64,000 nucleotides of DNA from Sinomonas sp. ASV486 (lineage in GTDB: Bacteria; Actinomycetota; Actinomycetes; Actinomycetales; Micrococcaceae). The translations under genes and the position numbers were made by a program. How positions within the stretch are numbered: position 1 is the first letter of the stretch; each line of letters starts with the position of its first letter. The notes beneath the pieces were generated by a model. That model had not been told where the DNA came from and made no database searches. It was given only the letters and a program-made list of their open reading frames with translations. The DNA lies in the NCBI RefSeq assembly GCF_030908215.1, contig NZ_JAVFJK010000004.1, positions 32,911 to 96,910 on the forward strand. Reading direction: 5' to 3'. This document shows positions 1 through 7,741 of the stretch, one piece after another.

Positions 1-332
1 CGCCGTCGTCCGGGCTCACGGCCGCCCTGCAGAATGACGCGTCCGCGTACACGTGGGCCGCGGCGGTCGTCGGATCCAACAACGCAGCCGGCTACCAGCT
101 GGCGTCCGGCCTGCCCGTCATGGCGCTCGGCGGGTTCAACGGCACCGACCCCTCGCCCACCCTCGCCGAGTTCCAGCAGCTCGTGGCGCAGAAGAGGATC
201 CACTGGTTCATCCCCGCGAGCATCATGGGAGGCAGCTCCGGCTCGAATGCGGCTGCGCAGATCGCGGCGTGGGTCCAGGCGAACTACACGGCACAGACCA
301 TCGGCGGCGCCACGGTATACCAGCTGGGGTGA
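1..332 (+). CDS. GT39-type membrane glycosyltransferase, C-terminal fragment
   Basis: This is the 3' end of a gene that starts outside the window. The reading frame opens at base 3 and stops with TGA at 330-332, leaving about 109 residues. The visible part contains VMALGGFNGTDPSPT, then a segment ending in IHWFIPAS and a Gly/Ser-rich linker before a short hydrophilic end (YTAQTIGGATVYQLG). This matches my recollection of the soluble C-terminal domain of actinobacterial GT39 (PMT/ArnT-like, often labelled YkcB) glycosyltransferases, in which a many-pass membrane domain precedes an extracytoplasmic tail. The membrane and catalytic parts are not visible, so the family call rests on the tail alone. 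Its stop is followed about 50 nt later by the stop of the convergent sigma-factor gene. Confidence 0.6.
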   Translation, partial: PSSGLTAALQNDASAYTWAAAVVGSNNAAGYQLASGLPVMALGGFNGTDPSPTLAEFQQLVAQKRIHWFIPASIMGGSSGSNAAAQIAAWVQANYTAQTIGGATVYQLG

Positions 333-384
333 TCCGCGGGAGAACGGTACGCCCCGGGGGCCCGCCCCAAGGGCGAGCGCTTGC

Positions 385-1641
385 TCAGCCGCCGCCGAGC
401 CTGCGTTCGAGGTAGGCCCGCTCGACCTCGTTGTCCGTGAGAACGAGCGCCTCCTCGTAGGCGATCCGCGCCTCGTCGAGCCTCCCGATGCGCCGCAGGA
501 AGTCGGCTCGGGCGGCTGCCAAGTAGCCATAGCGGGCGAGCTGCGGCTCGAACTCGAGCCGGGCCATGGCAGCGAGACCCGCCGCGGGGCCGTCCGCGAA
601 TCCGACGGCGACGGCCCGGTTGAGCGCCACGACGGGGGACGGCCAGAGCCCGAGGAGAACGTCATACAGTCCGACGATCTCGCGCCAATCCGTGGCCTCC
701 CAACTCGACCCCTCGTCATGCACCGCCGCGATGGCCGCCATGAGCGCAAACCGGCTCAGGGGGCGACGGCGCAGCGCCTCCTTCGCGAGCGCCGTCCCCT
801 CCCGCATGGCCCGGCGGTCCCACAGGGCGCGGTCCTGGTCCTCGAGGGGGATGAACGCGCCGTCCGCCCCGAGGCGGGCGGCGCGCCGCGCGTCCGTGAG
901 GACGATGAGCGCGAGGAGTCCGGCAGGGCCGGGCTCCTCAGGGAGGAGGCGGTGGAGCAGGCGGGCCGTCTCGTGGGCTCGCTCCATCAGATCGGCCCGC
1001 ACGAGGTCTTCTCCGGCGGGGGCCGTGTGGCCGACCGTGAAGATCATGTGCACCACGTCGAGGACCGTCTCCAGCCGCTCGGGGAGCTCGTCGATGCCCG
1101 GGACGCGGTAGGGGATACGGGCCTGTGCGATCTTCTTCTTGGCGCGCGTGATCCGGGCGGCCATCGTCGGCTCCGAGACGAGGAAGCAGCGCGCGATCTC
1201 CGCCGTCGTGAGGCCGCACAGGAGCCGGAGCGTGAGCGCCGCGCGTGCCTCGGGCGCCAGCGCCGGGTGGCAGCACGTGAAGATGAGGCGGAGCCTGTCG
1301 TCGGCGGGGCTGTCCGAGCCCCACGGACCATCGGACGGGTCCGCGGGTTCCGGGCCGGGGTCGTCCTGCCCGACAAGCTCGGGGAGATGGCGGGCTGCGG
1401 TCGCGTCGCGGCGACGCGCGTCGAGCAGGCGGCGACGGGCCGTCGTCGTCAGCCAGGCCCCGGGCCGGGCGGGGATCCCCGTGGACTCCCATGCGGCGAG
1501 GGCGCGTACGTAGGCGTCCTGGACGGCGTCCTCCGCCTCGTCGATGCTCGCGGCGAAGCGGAGGGTCGAAGCGAGGACGAAGCCCCACTCCGCCCTGTGC
1601 GCCTCCGCCACCGCGGCGGCGACCTCCGCCCGTGTCGGCAC
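385..1641 (-). CDS. ECF sigma factor of the long ECF42 type (C-terminal extension)
   Basis: The product (about 418 aa) has a normal ECF sigma-70 region 2 near the N-terminus (motif EDAVQDAYVRAL), region 4 around residues 125-190 (LTTAEIARCFLVSEPTMAARI), and then a further 200 or so residues rich in TPR-like helices (HDEGSSWEATDW, LNRAVAVGFADGP, ARADFLRRIGR). That architecture is typical of ECF42, in which the C-terminal extension takes the place of a separate anti-sigma factor and the partner gene encodes a DGPF/YCII protein. Such a partner lies directly upstream. I chose the GTG at 1641, just past the YCII stop. An ATG at 1689 would overlap that gene by 46 nt and cannot be excluded. The promoters it recognises are unknown; the 42-bp element at 2087-2128 and 4799-4840 is the best candidate nearby. 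Confidence 0.85.
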   Translation of the reverse strand: MPTRAEVAAAVAEAHRAEWGFVLASTLRFAASIDEAEDAVQDAYVRALAAWESTGIPARPGAWLTTTARRRLLDARRRDATAARHLPELVGQDDPGPEPADPSDGPWGSDSPADDRLRLIFTCCHPALAPEARAALTLRLLCGLTTAEIARCFLVSEPTMAARITRAKKKIAQARIPYRVPGIDELPERLETVLDVVHMIFTVGHTAPAGEDLVRADLMERAHETARLLHRLLPEEPGPAGLLALIVLTDARRAARLGADGAFIPLEDQDRALWDRRAMREGTALAKEALRRRPLSRFALMAAIAAVHDEGSSWEATDWREIVGLYDVLLGLWPSPVVALNRAVAVGFADGPAAGLAAMARLEFEPQLARYGYLAAARADFLRRIGRLDEARIAYEEALVLTDNEVERAYLERRLGGG

Positions 1642-1643
1642 CG

Positions 1644-1985
1644 TCAGGACCGGACCCGCAGCGGACGCACCTCCACCCCGCCGCCCCACGGCTGCGGGAT
1701 CTGCCGCGCGACCGAAATCGCGGCGTCAAGATCCGGGACGTCGATGAGGAAGTACCCGCCGAGGGCTTCCTTCGTCTCAGCGAACGCCCCGTCCGTGACG
1801 GCGAAGCTGCCGTCACCGTCGCGGCGGACGGTCGTGGCCGTCCCAGTGCGCTGCAGGCCGGCGCCGCCGAGCAGCACGTGCTGGTTGTCGGACATGAACT
1901 TCAGGAAGCTGGGATCGACCTCGTCACCCACCGGCTCGGGGAAGCGAGCCTCGTCGGTGTAGATGAGGATCAGGTATTCGGACAT
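1644..1985 (-). CDS. YCII-related (DGPF) domain protein, partner of the ECF42 sigma
   Basis: This 113-aa protein begins MSEYLILIYTDE and contains the GGYFLIDVPDLDAAI segment seen in YCII/DGPF proteins, a ferredoxin-like alpha/beta fold. The usual DGPF sequence is represented here by the DGSFAVTDGAF strand. In ECF42 loci the DGPF gene is co-transcribed with the sigma factor and is usually among its targets; its biochemical role is not established. A strong ribosome-binding site (AAGGAGG, seven bases before the ATG) supports the start at 1985. The downstream sigma gene follows almost without a gap, so the two form one operon. A 42-bp element about 100 nt upstream is shared with the VOC gene at 4418-4792. 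Confidence 0.85.
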   Translation of the reverse strand: MSEYLILIYTDEARFPEPVGDEVDPSFLKFMSDNQHVLLGGAGLQRTGTATTVRRDGDGSFAVTDGAFAETKEALGGYFLIDVPDLDAAISVARQIPQPWGGGVEVRPLRVRS

Positions 1986-2086
1986 CGTGTTCCTCCTTGT
2001 AAGGATGGGACCGGGCTGGCCCTCACCTACCCGACGCGTACGACCTTGCGCAATCGACAGCCCAGACCATCTCGGGCCCCTGCCAC

Positions 2087-2128
2087 CACGCTAGGGGCGC
2101 ACGACGCCGCGTGGAACCTCCCGCGGAC
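2087..2128 (-). promoter_or_regulatory. 42-bp element, copy A, upstream of the YCII/ECF42 operon
   Basis: Copy A matches 4799-4840 at 34 of 42 positions by hand alignment. Read on the minus strand both copies contain AGGTTCC, then CGTCGTGCGCC, then CTAGCG. The spacing between GGTTCC and the TAGCG word is about 19 nt, compatible with a -35/-10 pair. Copy A is about 100 nt from the YCII start. Both genes it precedes belong to families often found with ECF42 sigma factors, so a shared sigma-dependent promoter is the simplest reading. This is inference. Confidence 0.45.
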
Positions 2129-2193
2129 CGCCGCCTCGTGGACATCCGCGGGCTCGGGTGAGCGTGGGGTGCCGCAAGAGCTGCTGCGGCGGC

Positions 2194-2199
2194 TACCGT
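2194..2199 (+). promoter_or_regulatory. -10 box of a leaderless ligD transcript
   Basis: TACCGT lies seven bases before the ATG at 2207 and no Shine-Dalgarno sequence is present. The same arrangement recurs before many other genes in this window. Confidence 0.45.
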
Positions 2200-2206
2200 T
2201 GGGCGC

Positions 2207-4384
2207 ATGGCGGATTCTGAGATCCTGCACGTGGACGGGCCCGACGGCGCTCGAGACGTCAAGCTGAGCAGTCCCGACAAGGTGCTGTGGCCCGGCGTCG
2301 AGGGCGGCGGACCCATCACCAAACGCGACCTGGCCCAGTACCTGATCGCGGTGGCATCCCCGTTCCTGCGCCTCAACGGCGATAGGCCCATGACGCTGCA
2401 GCGCTTTCCAGAGGGGATCGAGGGGGAGGAGTTCTTCTCGAAGCGTCCGCCGCGTGGCGCGCCGCCATACCTGAGGACTGTGACGTGCACCTACCCGTCG
2501 CATCGGCGTCACGACCAGCTCGTCTTCGATGAACCCGCTGCGCTGGCCTGGGCAGCACAGATGGGAACGGTCACGTTCCACCCGTGGCCGGTGCGCACGG
2601 CCAATCTGGACAACCCGGACGAGCTCCGCATCGATCTGGACCCGCAGCCCGGCCGGGCGTTTGGCGACGCCGTCATCGCGGCCCAGGCCCTGCGCGAGGT
2701 CATGGCAGAGGCCGGCCTCACCGCCTATGCGAAGACCTCAGGCAATCGGGGGGTCCACGTCTACGCGCGCATCCGGCCCACGCACGAGTTCCAGGATGTG
2801 CGGCACGCCGTCATCGGCATCGCACGCGAGTTGGAGCGGCGCATGCCGGAACTGGTGACGACGTCCTGGTGGAAGGAGGAGCGCGGCGAACGCGTCTTCG
2901 TCGACTTCAATCAGGCCAACCGCGACCGCACGATCGCCGCCGCCTACTCGCCCAGGCCCCTGCCGCACGCGCCGGTCTCCACCCCGCTGACGTGGGACGA
3001 GCTGGCCGAGGCGGACCCTCGCGACTTCACGGTCCGCACGGTTCCGGCGCTCCTGTCCTCGCGGGACTGCCCGTGGGCGGACATCGACGCCGCTCCCGGC
3101 GATGTCGCTGGCGCGCTGGCCCTGTGGGAACAGGACCTCGAACGCGGACTCGGTGAGCTCAACTTCCCGCCCGACTACCCCAAGATGCCCGGCGAACCGC
3201 CGCGGGTCCCGCCGAGCCGGCGCAAGGCTGACCGTGCGGACTCCGAATACACGGCGCCGAAGGCGGAGCGGGACGCCGAGTGGGGCACCGCCATCGCGCC
3301 GCCGTATGGGCCGATGCTGGCGAAGCCGGTGAAGAAGCTCCCCGAAGGCGACTTCCTGTACGAGCCCAAGTGGGATGGCTTCCGCTCCATCGTGTGGCGC
3401 TCCGGCGACCGGGTAGAGATCGGATCGCGGAACGCCCTGCCCATGACCCGCTACTTTCCGGAACTCGTCGAAGCCTTCGTGCGGAACCTGCCCGACCACT
3501 CCGTCATCGACGGCGAGATCATCCTGATCGACCCCGCGTCCGGGGATCGGCTCAACTTCGACGCCCTTCAGCAGCGCATCCACCCGGCGGCCTCGCGCGT
3601 CGCCAAGCTCAGCGCTGCGACGCCCGCCAGCTTCGTCGCGTTCGACCTGCTCGCGCTGGGGCAGGTCGACTACGTCGCGCGTCCCTTCCGAGAACGGCGC
3701 ACGGCGCTCGAGGAGGCGCTGAAGGACGCCGAGCCGCCGGTCTACCTCACCCAGGCGACCAAGGACCCCGCTCTGGCCCTCGAGTGGTTCAGTGCGTTCG
3801 AGGGGGCTGGCCTGGACGGCATCATCGCCAAGCCCCTCGGAGAGCTCTACGCCGAGGACAAGCGGGTCATGTCCAAACTCAAGCATGAGCGAACGGCGGA
3901 CTGCGTCCTCGCCGGCTACCGGCTGTACAAGGACGAGCCCGACGCCATCGGGTCCCTGCTCCTGGGCCTGTACGACGCGGGCGGCCAGCTGTCTTCGGTG
4001 GGGGTCATCGGGGCCTTCCCGATGACCCGCCGCCGCGAGCTCTTCACGGAGCTGCAGCCACTCGTCACGACGTTTGACGGCCATCCGTGGGCCTGGGCGC
4101 AGCCCGCAGACGTGACCCCCGACAACCGCGACCAATCGATCCCCCGCACTCCGACGGCGGCGGCCCACTCCCGCTGGAACGCGAACAAGGATCTCTCCTT
4201 CTCCCCGCTGCGCCCGGAACGGGTCATCGAGGTGCGGTACGACCACATGGAGGGCGACCGTTTCCGCCACACCGCACAGTGGGTGCGGTGGCGGGAGGAC
4301 CGCACGCCTGAGTCGTGCACCTATGGCCAGCTCGAGGAGCCGGTCAACTACGACCTCTCCTCGGTGCTGGCCGGGAACCAGTAG
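2207..4384 (+). CDS. ligD: ATP-dependent DNA ligase with N-terminal polymerase/primase domain (LigD-like)
   Basis: This 725-aa protein joins an archaeo-eukaryotic primase-type polymerase domain (about residues 15-300) to an ATP-dependent DNA ligase domain (about 325-720). The polymerase metal-binding pair is visible as D143 and D145 in RIDLDP, preceded by HPWPVR and DNPDELR. The ligase adenylation lysine is K388 in PKWDGFR, followed by VIDGEI, the later ligase motif DGIIAK and MSKLKHER. In bacterial non-homologous end joining, LigD extends and seals ends held by Ku. Here the phosphoesterase domain of standard LigD is absent and no ku gene lies in the window, so a stand-alone repair ligase is possible. 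The start is the ATG at 2207, placed seven bases after TACCGT. It stands alone between two minus-strand units. Confidence 0.9.
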   Translation: MADSEILHVDGPDGARDVKLSSPDKVLWPGVEGGGPITKRDLAQYLIAVASPFLRLNGDRPMTLQRFPEGIEGEEFFSKRPPRGAPPYLRTVTCTYPSHRRHDQLVFDEPAALAWAAQMGTVTFHPWPVRTANLDNPDELRIDLDPQPGRAFGDAVIAAQALREVMAEAGLTAYAKTSGNRGVHVYARIRPTHEFQDVRHAVIGIARELERRMPELVTTSWWKEERGERVFVDFNQANRDRTIAAAYSPRPLPHAPVSTPLTWDELAEADPRDFTVRTVPALLSSRDCPWADIDAAPGDVAGALALWEQDLERGLGELNFPPDYPKMPGEPPRVPPSRRKADRADSEYTAPKAERDAEWGTAIAPPYGPMLAKPVKKLPEGDFLYEPKWDGFRSIVWRSGDRVEIGSRNALPMTRYFPELVEAFVRNLPDHSVIDGEIILIDPASGDRLNFDALQQRIHPAASRVAKLSAATPASFVAFDLLALGQVDYVARPFRERRTALEEALKDAEPPVYLTQATKDPALALEWFSAFEGAGLDGIIAKPLGELYAEDKRVMSKLKHERTADCVLAGYRLYKDEPDAIGSLLLGLYDAGGQLSSVGVIGAFPMTRRRELFTELQPLVTTFDGHPWAWAQPADVTPDNRDQSIPRTPTAAAHSRWNANKDLSFSPLRPERVIEVRYDHMEGDRFRHTAQWVRWREDRTPESCTYGQLEEPVNYDLSSVLAGNQ

Positions 4385-4417
4385 CATTCCCCGGGCGCCT
4401 GCTCCCCCGCCCCGGGT

Positions 4418-4792
4418 TCAGCCGTTGGGACGGTTCGGCAGATACTGGATGGCCCACCGGTTGCCGTCGGGATCCTCGAACCTCACAAAGTGCCCCCAGT
4501 CCAGGATCTGGACATCGCTCACGGCCACCCCCCGCGAGGCGAGCTCGTCATGGGCCTGGTTGATGTTGCCTACGACGATCTGGAGCGCCGAGGTGCCCGG
4601 CGGGACGGGCGCGAGGCCCTCGCCGAACGCGATCGAGCACGCGGACCCGGGCGGCGTGATCTGCACGAAACGCAGGTTCTCGTTCACACGCTGGTCATAG
4701 TCGAGGTGGAAGCCCACCTTGTTGACGTAGAAGTCGATCGAGCGGTCGACGTCGCTGACGGGGATGAAGGCCAATTCGAGTTTCCAGTCCAT
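4418..4792 (-). CDS. VOC-family (glyoxalase/bleomycin-resistance fold) protein
   Basis: This 124-aa protein begins MDWKLELAFIPVSDVDRS and carries the two beta-alpha-beta-beta-beta units of the vicinal oxygen chelate fold: FYVNKVGFHLDYD in the first half and ALQIVVGNINQAHDEL with FVRFEDPDGNRWAIQYLP in the second. The last segment (E/D-DPDGN) is the usual VOC signature and supplies a metal ligand or a structural turn. Substrate is unknown. I placed the start at the ATG at 4792, because TAGCGT sits seven bases upstream as a leaderless -10 and the N-terminus then matches the family. The gene lies directly behind element copy B, so it is probably co-regulated with the YCII/ECF42 operon. Its stop is about 30 nt past the convergent ligD stop. 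Confidence 0.85.
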   Translation of the reverse strand: MDWKLELAFIPVSDVDRSIDFYVNKVGFHLDYDQRVNENLRFVQITPPGSACSIAFGEGLAPVPPGTSALQIVVGNINQAHDELASRGVAVSDVQILDWGHFVRFEDPDGNRWAIQYLPNRPNG

Positions 4793-4798
4793 GCGGCC

Positions 4799-4840
4799 AA
4801 CGCTAGAGGCGCACGACGGCGGGCGGAACCTTTCGCGGGC
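4799..4840 (-). promoter_or_regulatory. 42-bp element, copy B, at the VOC gene promoter
   Basis: This copy is identical at 34 of 42 positions to 2087-2128. It ends at the -10-like TAGCGT only seven bases from the VOC start codon, which places it exactly where a promoter should be. The AGGTTCC word would be the -35 region. The precise positioning here supports reading both copies as promoters for one sigma factor. Confidence 0.5.
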
Positions 4841-4844
4841 GCGC

Positions 4845-4865
4845 TGCGGACAGTATTGGTCCGCA
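4845..4865. repeat. Small inverted repeat in the VOC/secreted-protein divergent region
   Basis: TGCGGAC and GTCCGCA form a perfect seven-base inverted repeat around a seven-base AT-rich centre. It lies between the VOC gene (minus) and the secreted-protein gene (plus). It could be an operator or part of a leader hairpin; nothing further can be said. Confidence 0.3.
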
Positions 4866-4983
4866 GCCCCGCTGAGGATTCTTTTCCGCGGCGAGTGACC
4901 TTTCCGGGCTGCGGGTCGGTTCAGAGCATGTAGGCCGCCGCAGCGCGGCCTGTCCACTGGCCTCGAACCCCCAGGAGCTTTCC

Positions 4984-5643
4984 ATGTCTGTCTTCACCGT
5001 GCTCGCCTCGAGCAAGATCGCGGCGGGCGCAGCCGCCCTCGGCGCCCTGACTGTTGGCGGCGTCGGCACCGCTGCCTACACCGGCGCGCTGCCCACCGAT
5101 GCCCAGCAGGTCGCGCACCAGATGATCGGCGCCCCCGCCCCGGAGCCTGTCCAAGACGCGCAGGCCGCCGCGTCGGCCGCGGCGGCAAAGGCCGCTGCCG
5201 ACAGCCAGGCCCGCGGAGCCCAGACCGCTGGCTCGGCCACCTCCACGACCTCCGAGGCCGCCAGCGACGCGGCGGCACACGCCGCGCAGTCTGCCACGGC
5301 GTCGGGGGCCGCAGACCTCGACGTCGTCGGGCTCTGCCACGCGAACGCGCAGGGAAGCCTCGACGCGGCCTCGGCGGGCTACAAGAGCCTGGTCCTTGCC
5401 GCGAAGGGCGAGGCCAACCTGTCCGCCTACTGCAGCGGTGCCGGCCAGTCCGCCTCCGCCCAGGGAGCAGGGTCCGGGGACATGAACGCGGCCCTCCCCA
5501 ACACGCCGGGACTGCCGTCCGCGTCCTCCCTCCCGGGCCAGGGCACGCTGCCGTCGGAGCCATCGGTACCGGCGTCCACCCCGTCCCTCCCGGCCACCGT
5601 GCCGGCGCTCCCGGCAGCAGCCCAGCCGGGAACTCACCAGTAA
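4984..5643 (+). CDS. Ala/Ser/Pro-rich exported protein next to an ECF sigma gene
   Basis: The 219-aa product starts MSVFTVLASSKIAAGAAALG. Residues 10-33 form one hydrophobic Ala/Gly segment that could be a signal anchor or uncleaved signal peptide. Residues 55-110 are a long Ala/Ser/Thr helix, 110-150 contain two cysteines (GLCHANAQG and SAYCSGAG) that could form a disulfide outside the cell, and the last 60 residues are Pro/Ser-rich like a wall-spanning tail. I do not recognise the family. The upstream CAGGAGC is a fair ribosome-binding site for the ATG at 4984. The gene has its own terminator at 5673-5703 and precedes the sigma/anti-sigma pair, which suggests a cell-envelope stress setting. 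That link is inference from position only. Confidence 0.65.
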   Translation: MSVFTVLASSKIAAGAAALGALTVGGVGTAAYTGALPTDAQQVAHQMIGAPAPEPVQDAQAAASAAAAKAAADSQARGAQTAGSATSTTSEAASDAAAHAAQSATASGAADLDVVGLCHANAQGSLDAASAGYKSLVLAAKGEANLSAYCSGAGQSASAQGAGSGDMNAALPNTPGLPSASSLPGQGTLPSEPSVPASTPSLPATVPALPAAAQPGTHQ

Positions 5644-5672
5644 CACCCCGTAGTAGGCTGGCTCACCGTGCC

Positions 5673-5703
5673 AGCGGGGTCCCGCCGGAAGCGGGACCCC
5701 GCT
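5673..5703 (+). terminator. Rho-independent terminator hairpin (13-bp perfect stem)
   Basis: AGCGGGGTCCCGC (5673-5685) and GCGGGACCCCGCT (5691-5703) are perfect inverted repeats around the loop CGGAA, 30 nt after the stop of the exported-protein gene. There is no U tract, as is common in actinobacteria. It argues against starting the next gene at the GTG at 5668. Confidence 0.8.
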
Positions 5704-5769
5704 GACACCGCCCAGGCGCGCGGCGGGGTCGCTCCCCGACTGCGGACGCGCCGAAAGTCAAAGAACAGG

Positions 5770-6357
5770 ATGCGCTGGTTGCAGACAGCAGAAGGCCCCG
5801 GGCCCGTCGACACTGTGGAAGGCCACGGTGGCCCGACCGCGCTCTTCACGGCCGCCTACCGCGCGTTTTCGGGTCCCGTCAGGGGTTATCTCCACGCGCG
5901 GGGCGTCGACGACCCAGACGCCGTCACGCACGATGTCTTCCTCGCGCTCTACACCAGGATGAAGCCGCCCAAGGGTGCGGGCTCGCCGGGGGTCTCCGGC
6001 GGGCTCGACGGCGCCAAGGCGCTCGCCTTCACGATCGCCCACGGCCGCGCGGTAGACCACCACCGGCGCCGCGCACGGACCCCGCACCTCGTACCGCACG
6101 AAGCGGAGACCGACCCTCGCCGGGCCCCCACGACCCCCGAGGACTCAGTGGTCGAGACCAGCGGTGCGCTCGAACTCCTCGACATCCTCCCCGACGACTA
6201 CCGCGAGGTGCTCCTCCTGCGTGTAGTCGCGGACCTCTCGATCGAGCAGACTGCGGCGATCATGGATCGGACCGCCGGAGCGGTCAAGCAGCTCCAGCGC
6301 CGGGCCCTTACAGCACTCCGCAACCACGTGCCCACAACAGAACTGAGCAGGCCATGA
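5770..6357 (+). CDS. ECF-type RNA polymerase sigma factor
   Basis: From the ATG at 5770 the product is about 195 aa. Region 2 is visible as AAYRAFSGPVRGYLHARG followed by DAVTHDVFLALYTRM, and region 4 as ILPDDYREVLLLRVVADL, then LSIEQTAAIMDRTAGAVKQL with the helix-turn-helix. It would direct RNA polymerase to a specific set of stress promoters. A GTG at 5668 opens the same frame earlier, but the added residues would be encoded across a strong terminator hairpin and look unlike sigma-factor sequence, so I prefer 5770. The stop overlaps the next start (ATGA at 6354-6357), so the sigma factor and the membrane protein downstream are translated together. This is the classic sigma/anti-sigma arrangement. 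Confidence 0.85.
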   Translation: MRWLQTAEGPGPVDTVEGHGGPTALFTAAYRAFSGPVRGYLHARGVDDPDAVTHDVFLALYTRMKPPKGAGSPGVSGGLDGAKALAFTIAHGRAVDHHRRRARTPHLVPHEAETDPRRAPTTPEDSVVETSGALELLDILPDDYREVLLLRVVADLSIEQTAAIMDRTAGAVKQLQRRALTALRNHVPTTELSRP

Positions 6358-7031
6358 CTTCTGCACATGATCCGGACGAGACGAGCGTCGTCGACGAGAT
6401 CCTCGCCGGCATGGAGGCCGGGGACGCCCACTCGCTGCGGCCGGTCCTCGCCGAACTGCGCTCACTCGCGGAGGCAGGTCCGGTCCCTCCGAACCGCCGG
6501 CTCGCCGCGCTGCTGGCCGAGGCAGAGTCCAAGCCCGCGCCCGTCGTGGACCTCGCGGCCGCCCGGAACGCGCGCACAGCCTCCGCCCGCTCGTGGCGTC
6601 GCCGCCCGGTCGTGACGGCAGTGGCCGTTGCCTTCGCTGCGGCGGCCGCGACGGCGGGGGCTGCCGCCGTCGCCCAGAACCGCGTGGATGCCGACGGAGC
6701 CATCTCGTCCATCATCAGTTCCGTCGCTGGGCATCCGAGCACGGCTGCCACGACGGCTCCGGGCACACCGCCAGCCGTCGAGACCCATCTGGCCCCCGCT
6801 GCGCCCTCCCAGGACAGCACGACCGCGCCAGCGTCGAACCCCCCAACCGTGGCCAGGGATTCCACCGTGCCGAACGGCCGGTCATCCGCCAGCGCGCTGC
6901 CGCTTCCCACGCTGCCGGTGGACGGGACCTCAATCGCGCCGAGCCCGGCGCCTTCGTCGCCGAACCTCGTCCCGCTGGCGAAGCCTTCGGGGATCCTTCC
7001 GAGCGCCCCGCCACTTCCTGGTCTGCCCTGA
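6354..7031 (+). CDS. Probable membrane anti-sigma factor
   Basis: This 225-aa protein overlaps the sigma gene by four bases. The first 80 residues are soluble and acidic (VVDEILAGMEAGDAHSLRPV) and should face the cytoplasm, where an anti-sigma domain binds the sigma factor. Residues 83-106 (RRRPVVTAVAVAFAAAAATA) are a single membrane span. The remaining 120 residues are Ser/Pro/Ala/Thr-rich and extracytoplasmic, ending in a Pro/Leu tail. No zinc-binding HxxxCxxC motif is present, so it is not a standard ZAS-type anti-sigma. The function is inferred from coupling to the sigma gene and from topology; a structural wall protein would look similar. It ends about 40 nt before the stop of the convergent upp gene. 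Confidence 0.7.
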   Translation: MTSAHDPDETSVVDEILAGMEAGDAHSLRPVLAELRSLAEAGPVPPNRRLAALLAEAESKPAPVVDLAAARNARTASARSWRRRPVVTAVAVAFAAAAATAGAAAVAQNRVDADGAISSIISSVAGHPSTAATTAPGTPPAVETHLAPAAPSQDSTTAPASNPPTVARDSTVPNGRSSASALPLPTLPVDGTSIAPSPAPSSPNLVPLAKPSGILPSAPPLPGLP

Positions 7032-7073
7032 CGCCTGGGTCACCGCACCCGAGGAGCCAGGGCAGAACCTCGG

Positions 7074-7709
7074 CTACTTGGCGAGGCCGTAGAGGCGGTC
7101 GCCGGCGTCCCCGAGGCCCGGCACGATGTAGGACTTCTCATTGAGGCGCTCGTCAACCGAGGCGAGGACGATCCTGACATTCGCATCGCCGAGGCTGTCC
7201 TCGAGCCGCTTGAGGCCCTCGGGCGCGGCGAGCAGGCAGATGCACGTGATCTCGCTTGCTCCCCGGCGGAAGAGGAACTTCATGGCCTCGATGAGGGTGC
7301 CGCCGGTGGCCAGCATGGGGTCGAGCACAAACACCTGACGGCCCGTGAGGTCCTCGGGGAGGCGCTCGGCGTACGTGACGATGTCGAGGGTCTCCTCATC
7401 CCGCGCCATGCCGAGGAAGCCGACCTCTGCCGTCGGAACGAGCTTGACCATGCCCTCGAGCATGCCGAGGCCCGCTCGGAGGATCGGCACCACGAGCGGA
7501 GTCGGCTTCGTGAATGCGGTGCCGACCGTCGTGGTGATGGGCGTTTCGATCGTGACCGGCTCGGTGCGCACTTCCCGGGTCGCCTCGTAGGCCAGAAGGG
7601 TCACGAGCTCTTCGGTCAGCTGGCGGAAGACGGGGCTGGGCGTGTTCTTGTCCCGCAGGACGGTCAGCTTGTGGGCCACGAGGGGGTGCTCGACGACGAG
7701 AGTTCGCAT
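7074..7709 (-). CDS. upp: Uracil phosphoribosyltransferase
   Basis: Upp converts uracil and PRPP to UMP and pyrophosphate in pyrimidine salvage in the cytoplasm. The 211-aa protein begins [15 protein letters not shown], the usual family start. It carries PILRAGLGM, the PRPP-binding loop [13 protein letters not shown], and the C-terminal uracil-binding segment [14 protein letters not shown]. Length and motif order are normal for the family. The ATG at 7709 is clear from this N-terminus; the upstream open frame extends further but looks like out-of-frame sequence. It is followed by the convergent anti-sigma gene and is transcribed in the same direction as the PAP2 gene upstream, about 30 nt away. 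Confidence 0.95.
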   Translation of the reverse strand: MRTLVVEHPLVAHKLTVLRDKNTPSPVFRQLTEELVTLLAYEATREVRTEPVTIETPITTTVGTAFTKPTPLVVPILRAGLGMLEGMVKLVPTAEVGFLGMARDEETLDIVTYAERLPEDLTGRQVFVLDPMLATGGTLIEAMKFLFRRGASEITCICLLAAPEGLKRLEDSLGDANVRIVLASVDERLNEKSYIVPGLGDAGDRLYGLAK

Positions 7710-7741
7710 GCCAGAGAAACTACCAGTCCCCCGCGTACACC

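Noticed and set aside
1641..1689. ATG at 1689 as start of the ECF42 sigma factor
   Set aside because: It would overlap the YCII gene by 46 nt and adds a Gly/Ala/Arg-rich stretch unlike the family; the GTG at 1641 abuts the YCII stop. Not excluded.
34..1962. A 642-codon open frame on the plus strand
   Set aside because: It lies antisense to the ECF42 sigma and YCII genes and is Arg/Gly/Pro-rich with no motifs; it is a shadow of high third-position G+C.
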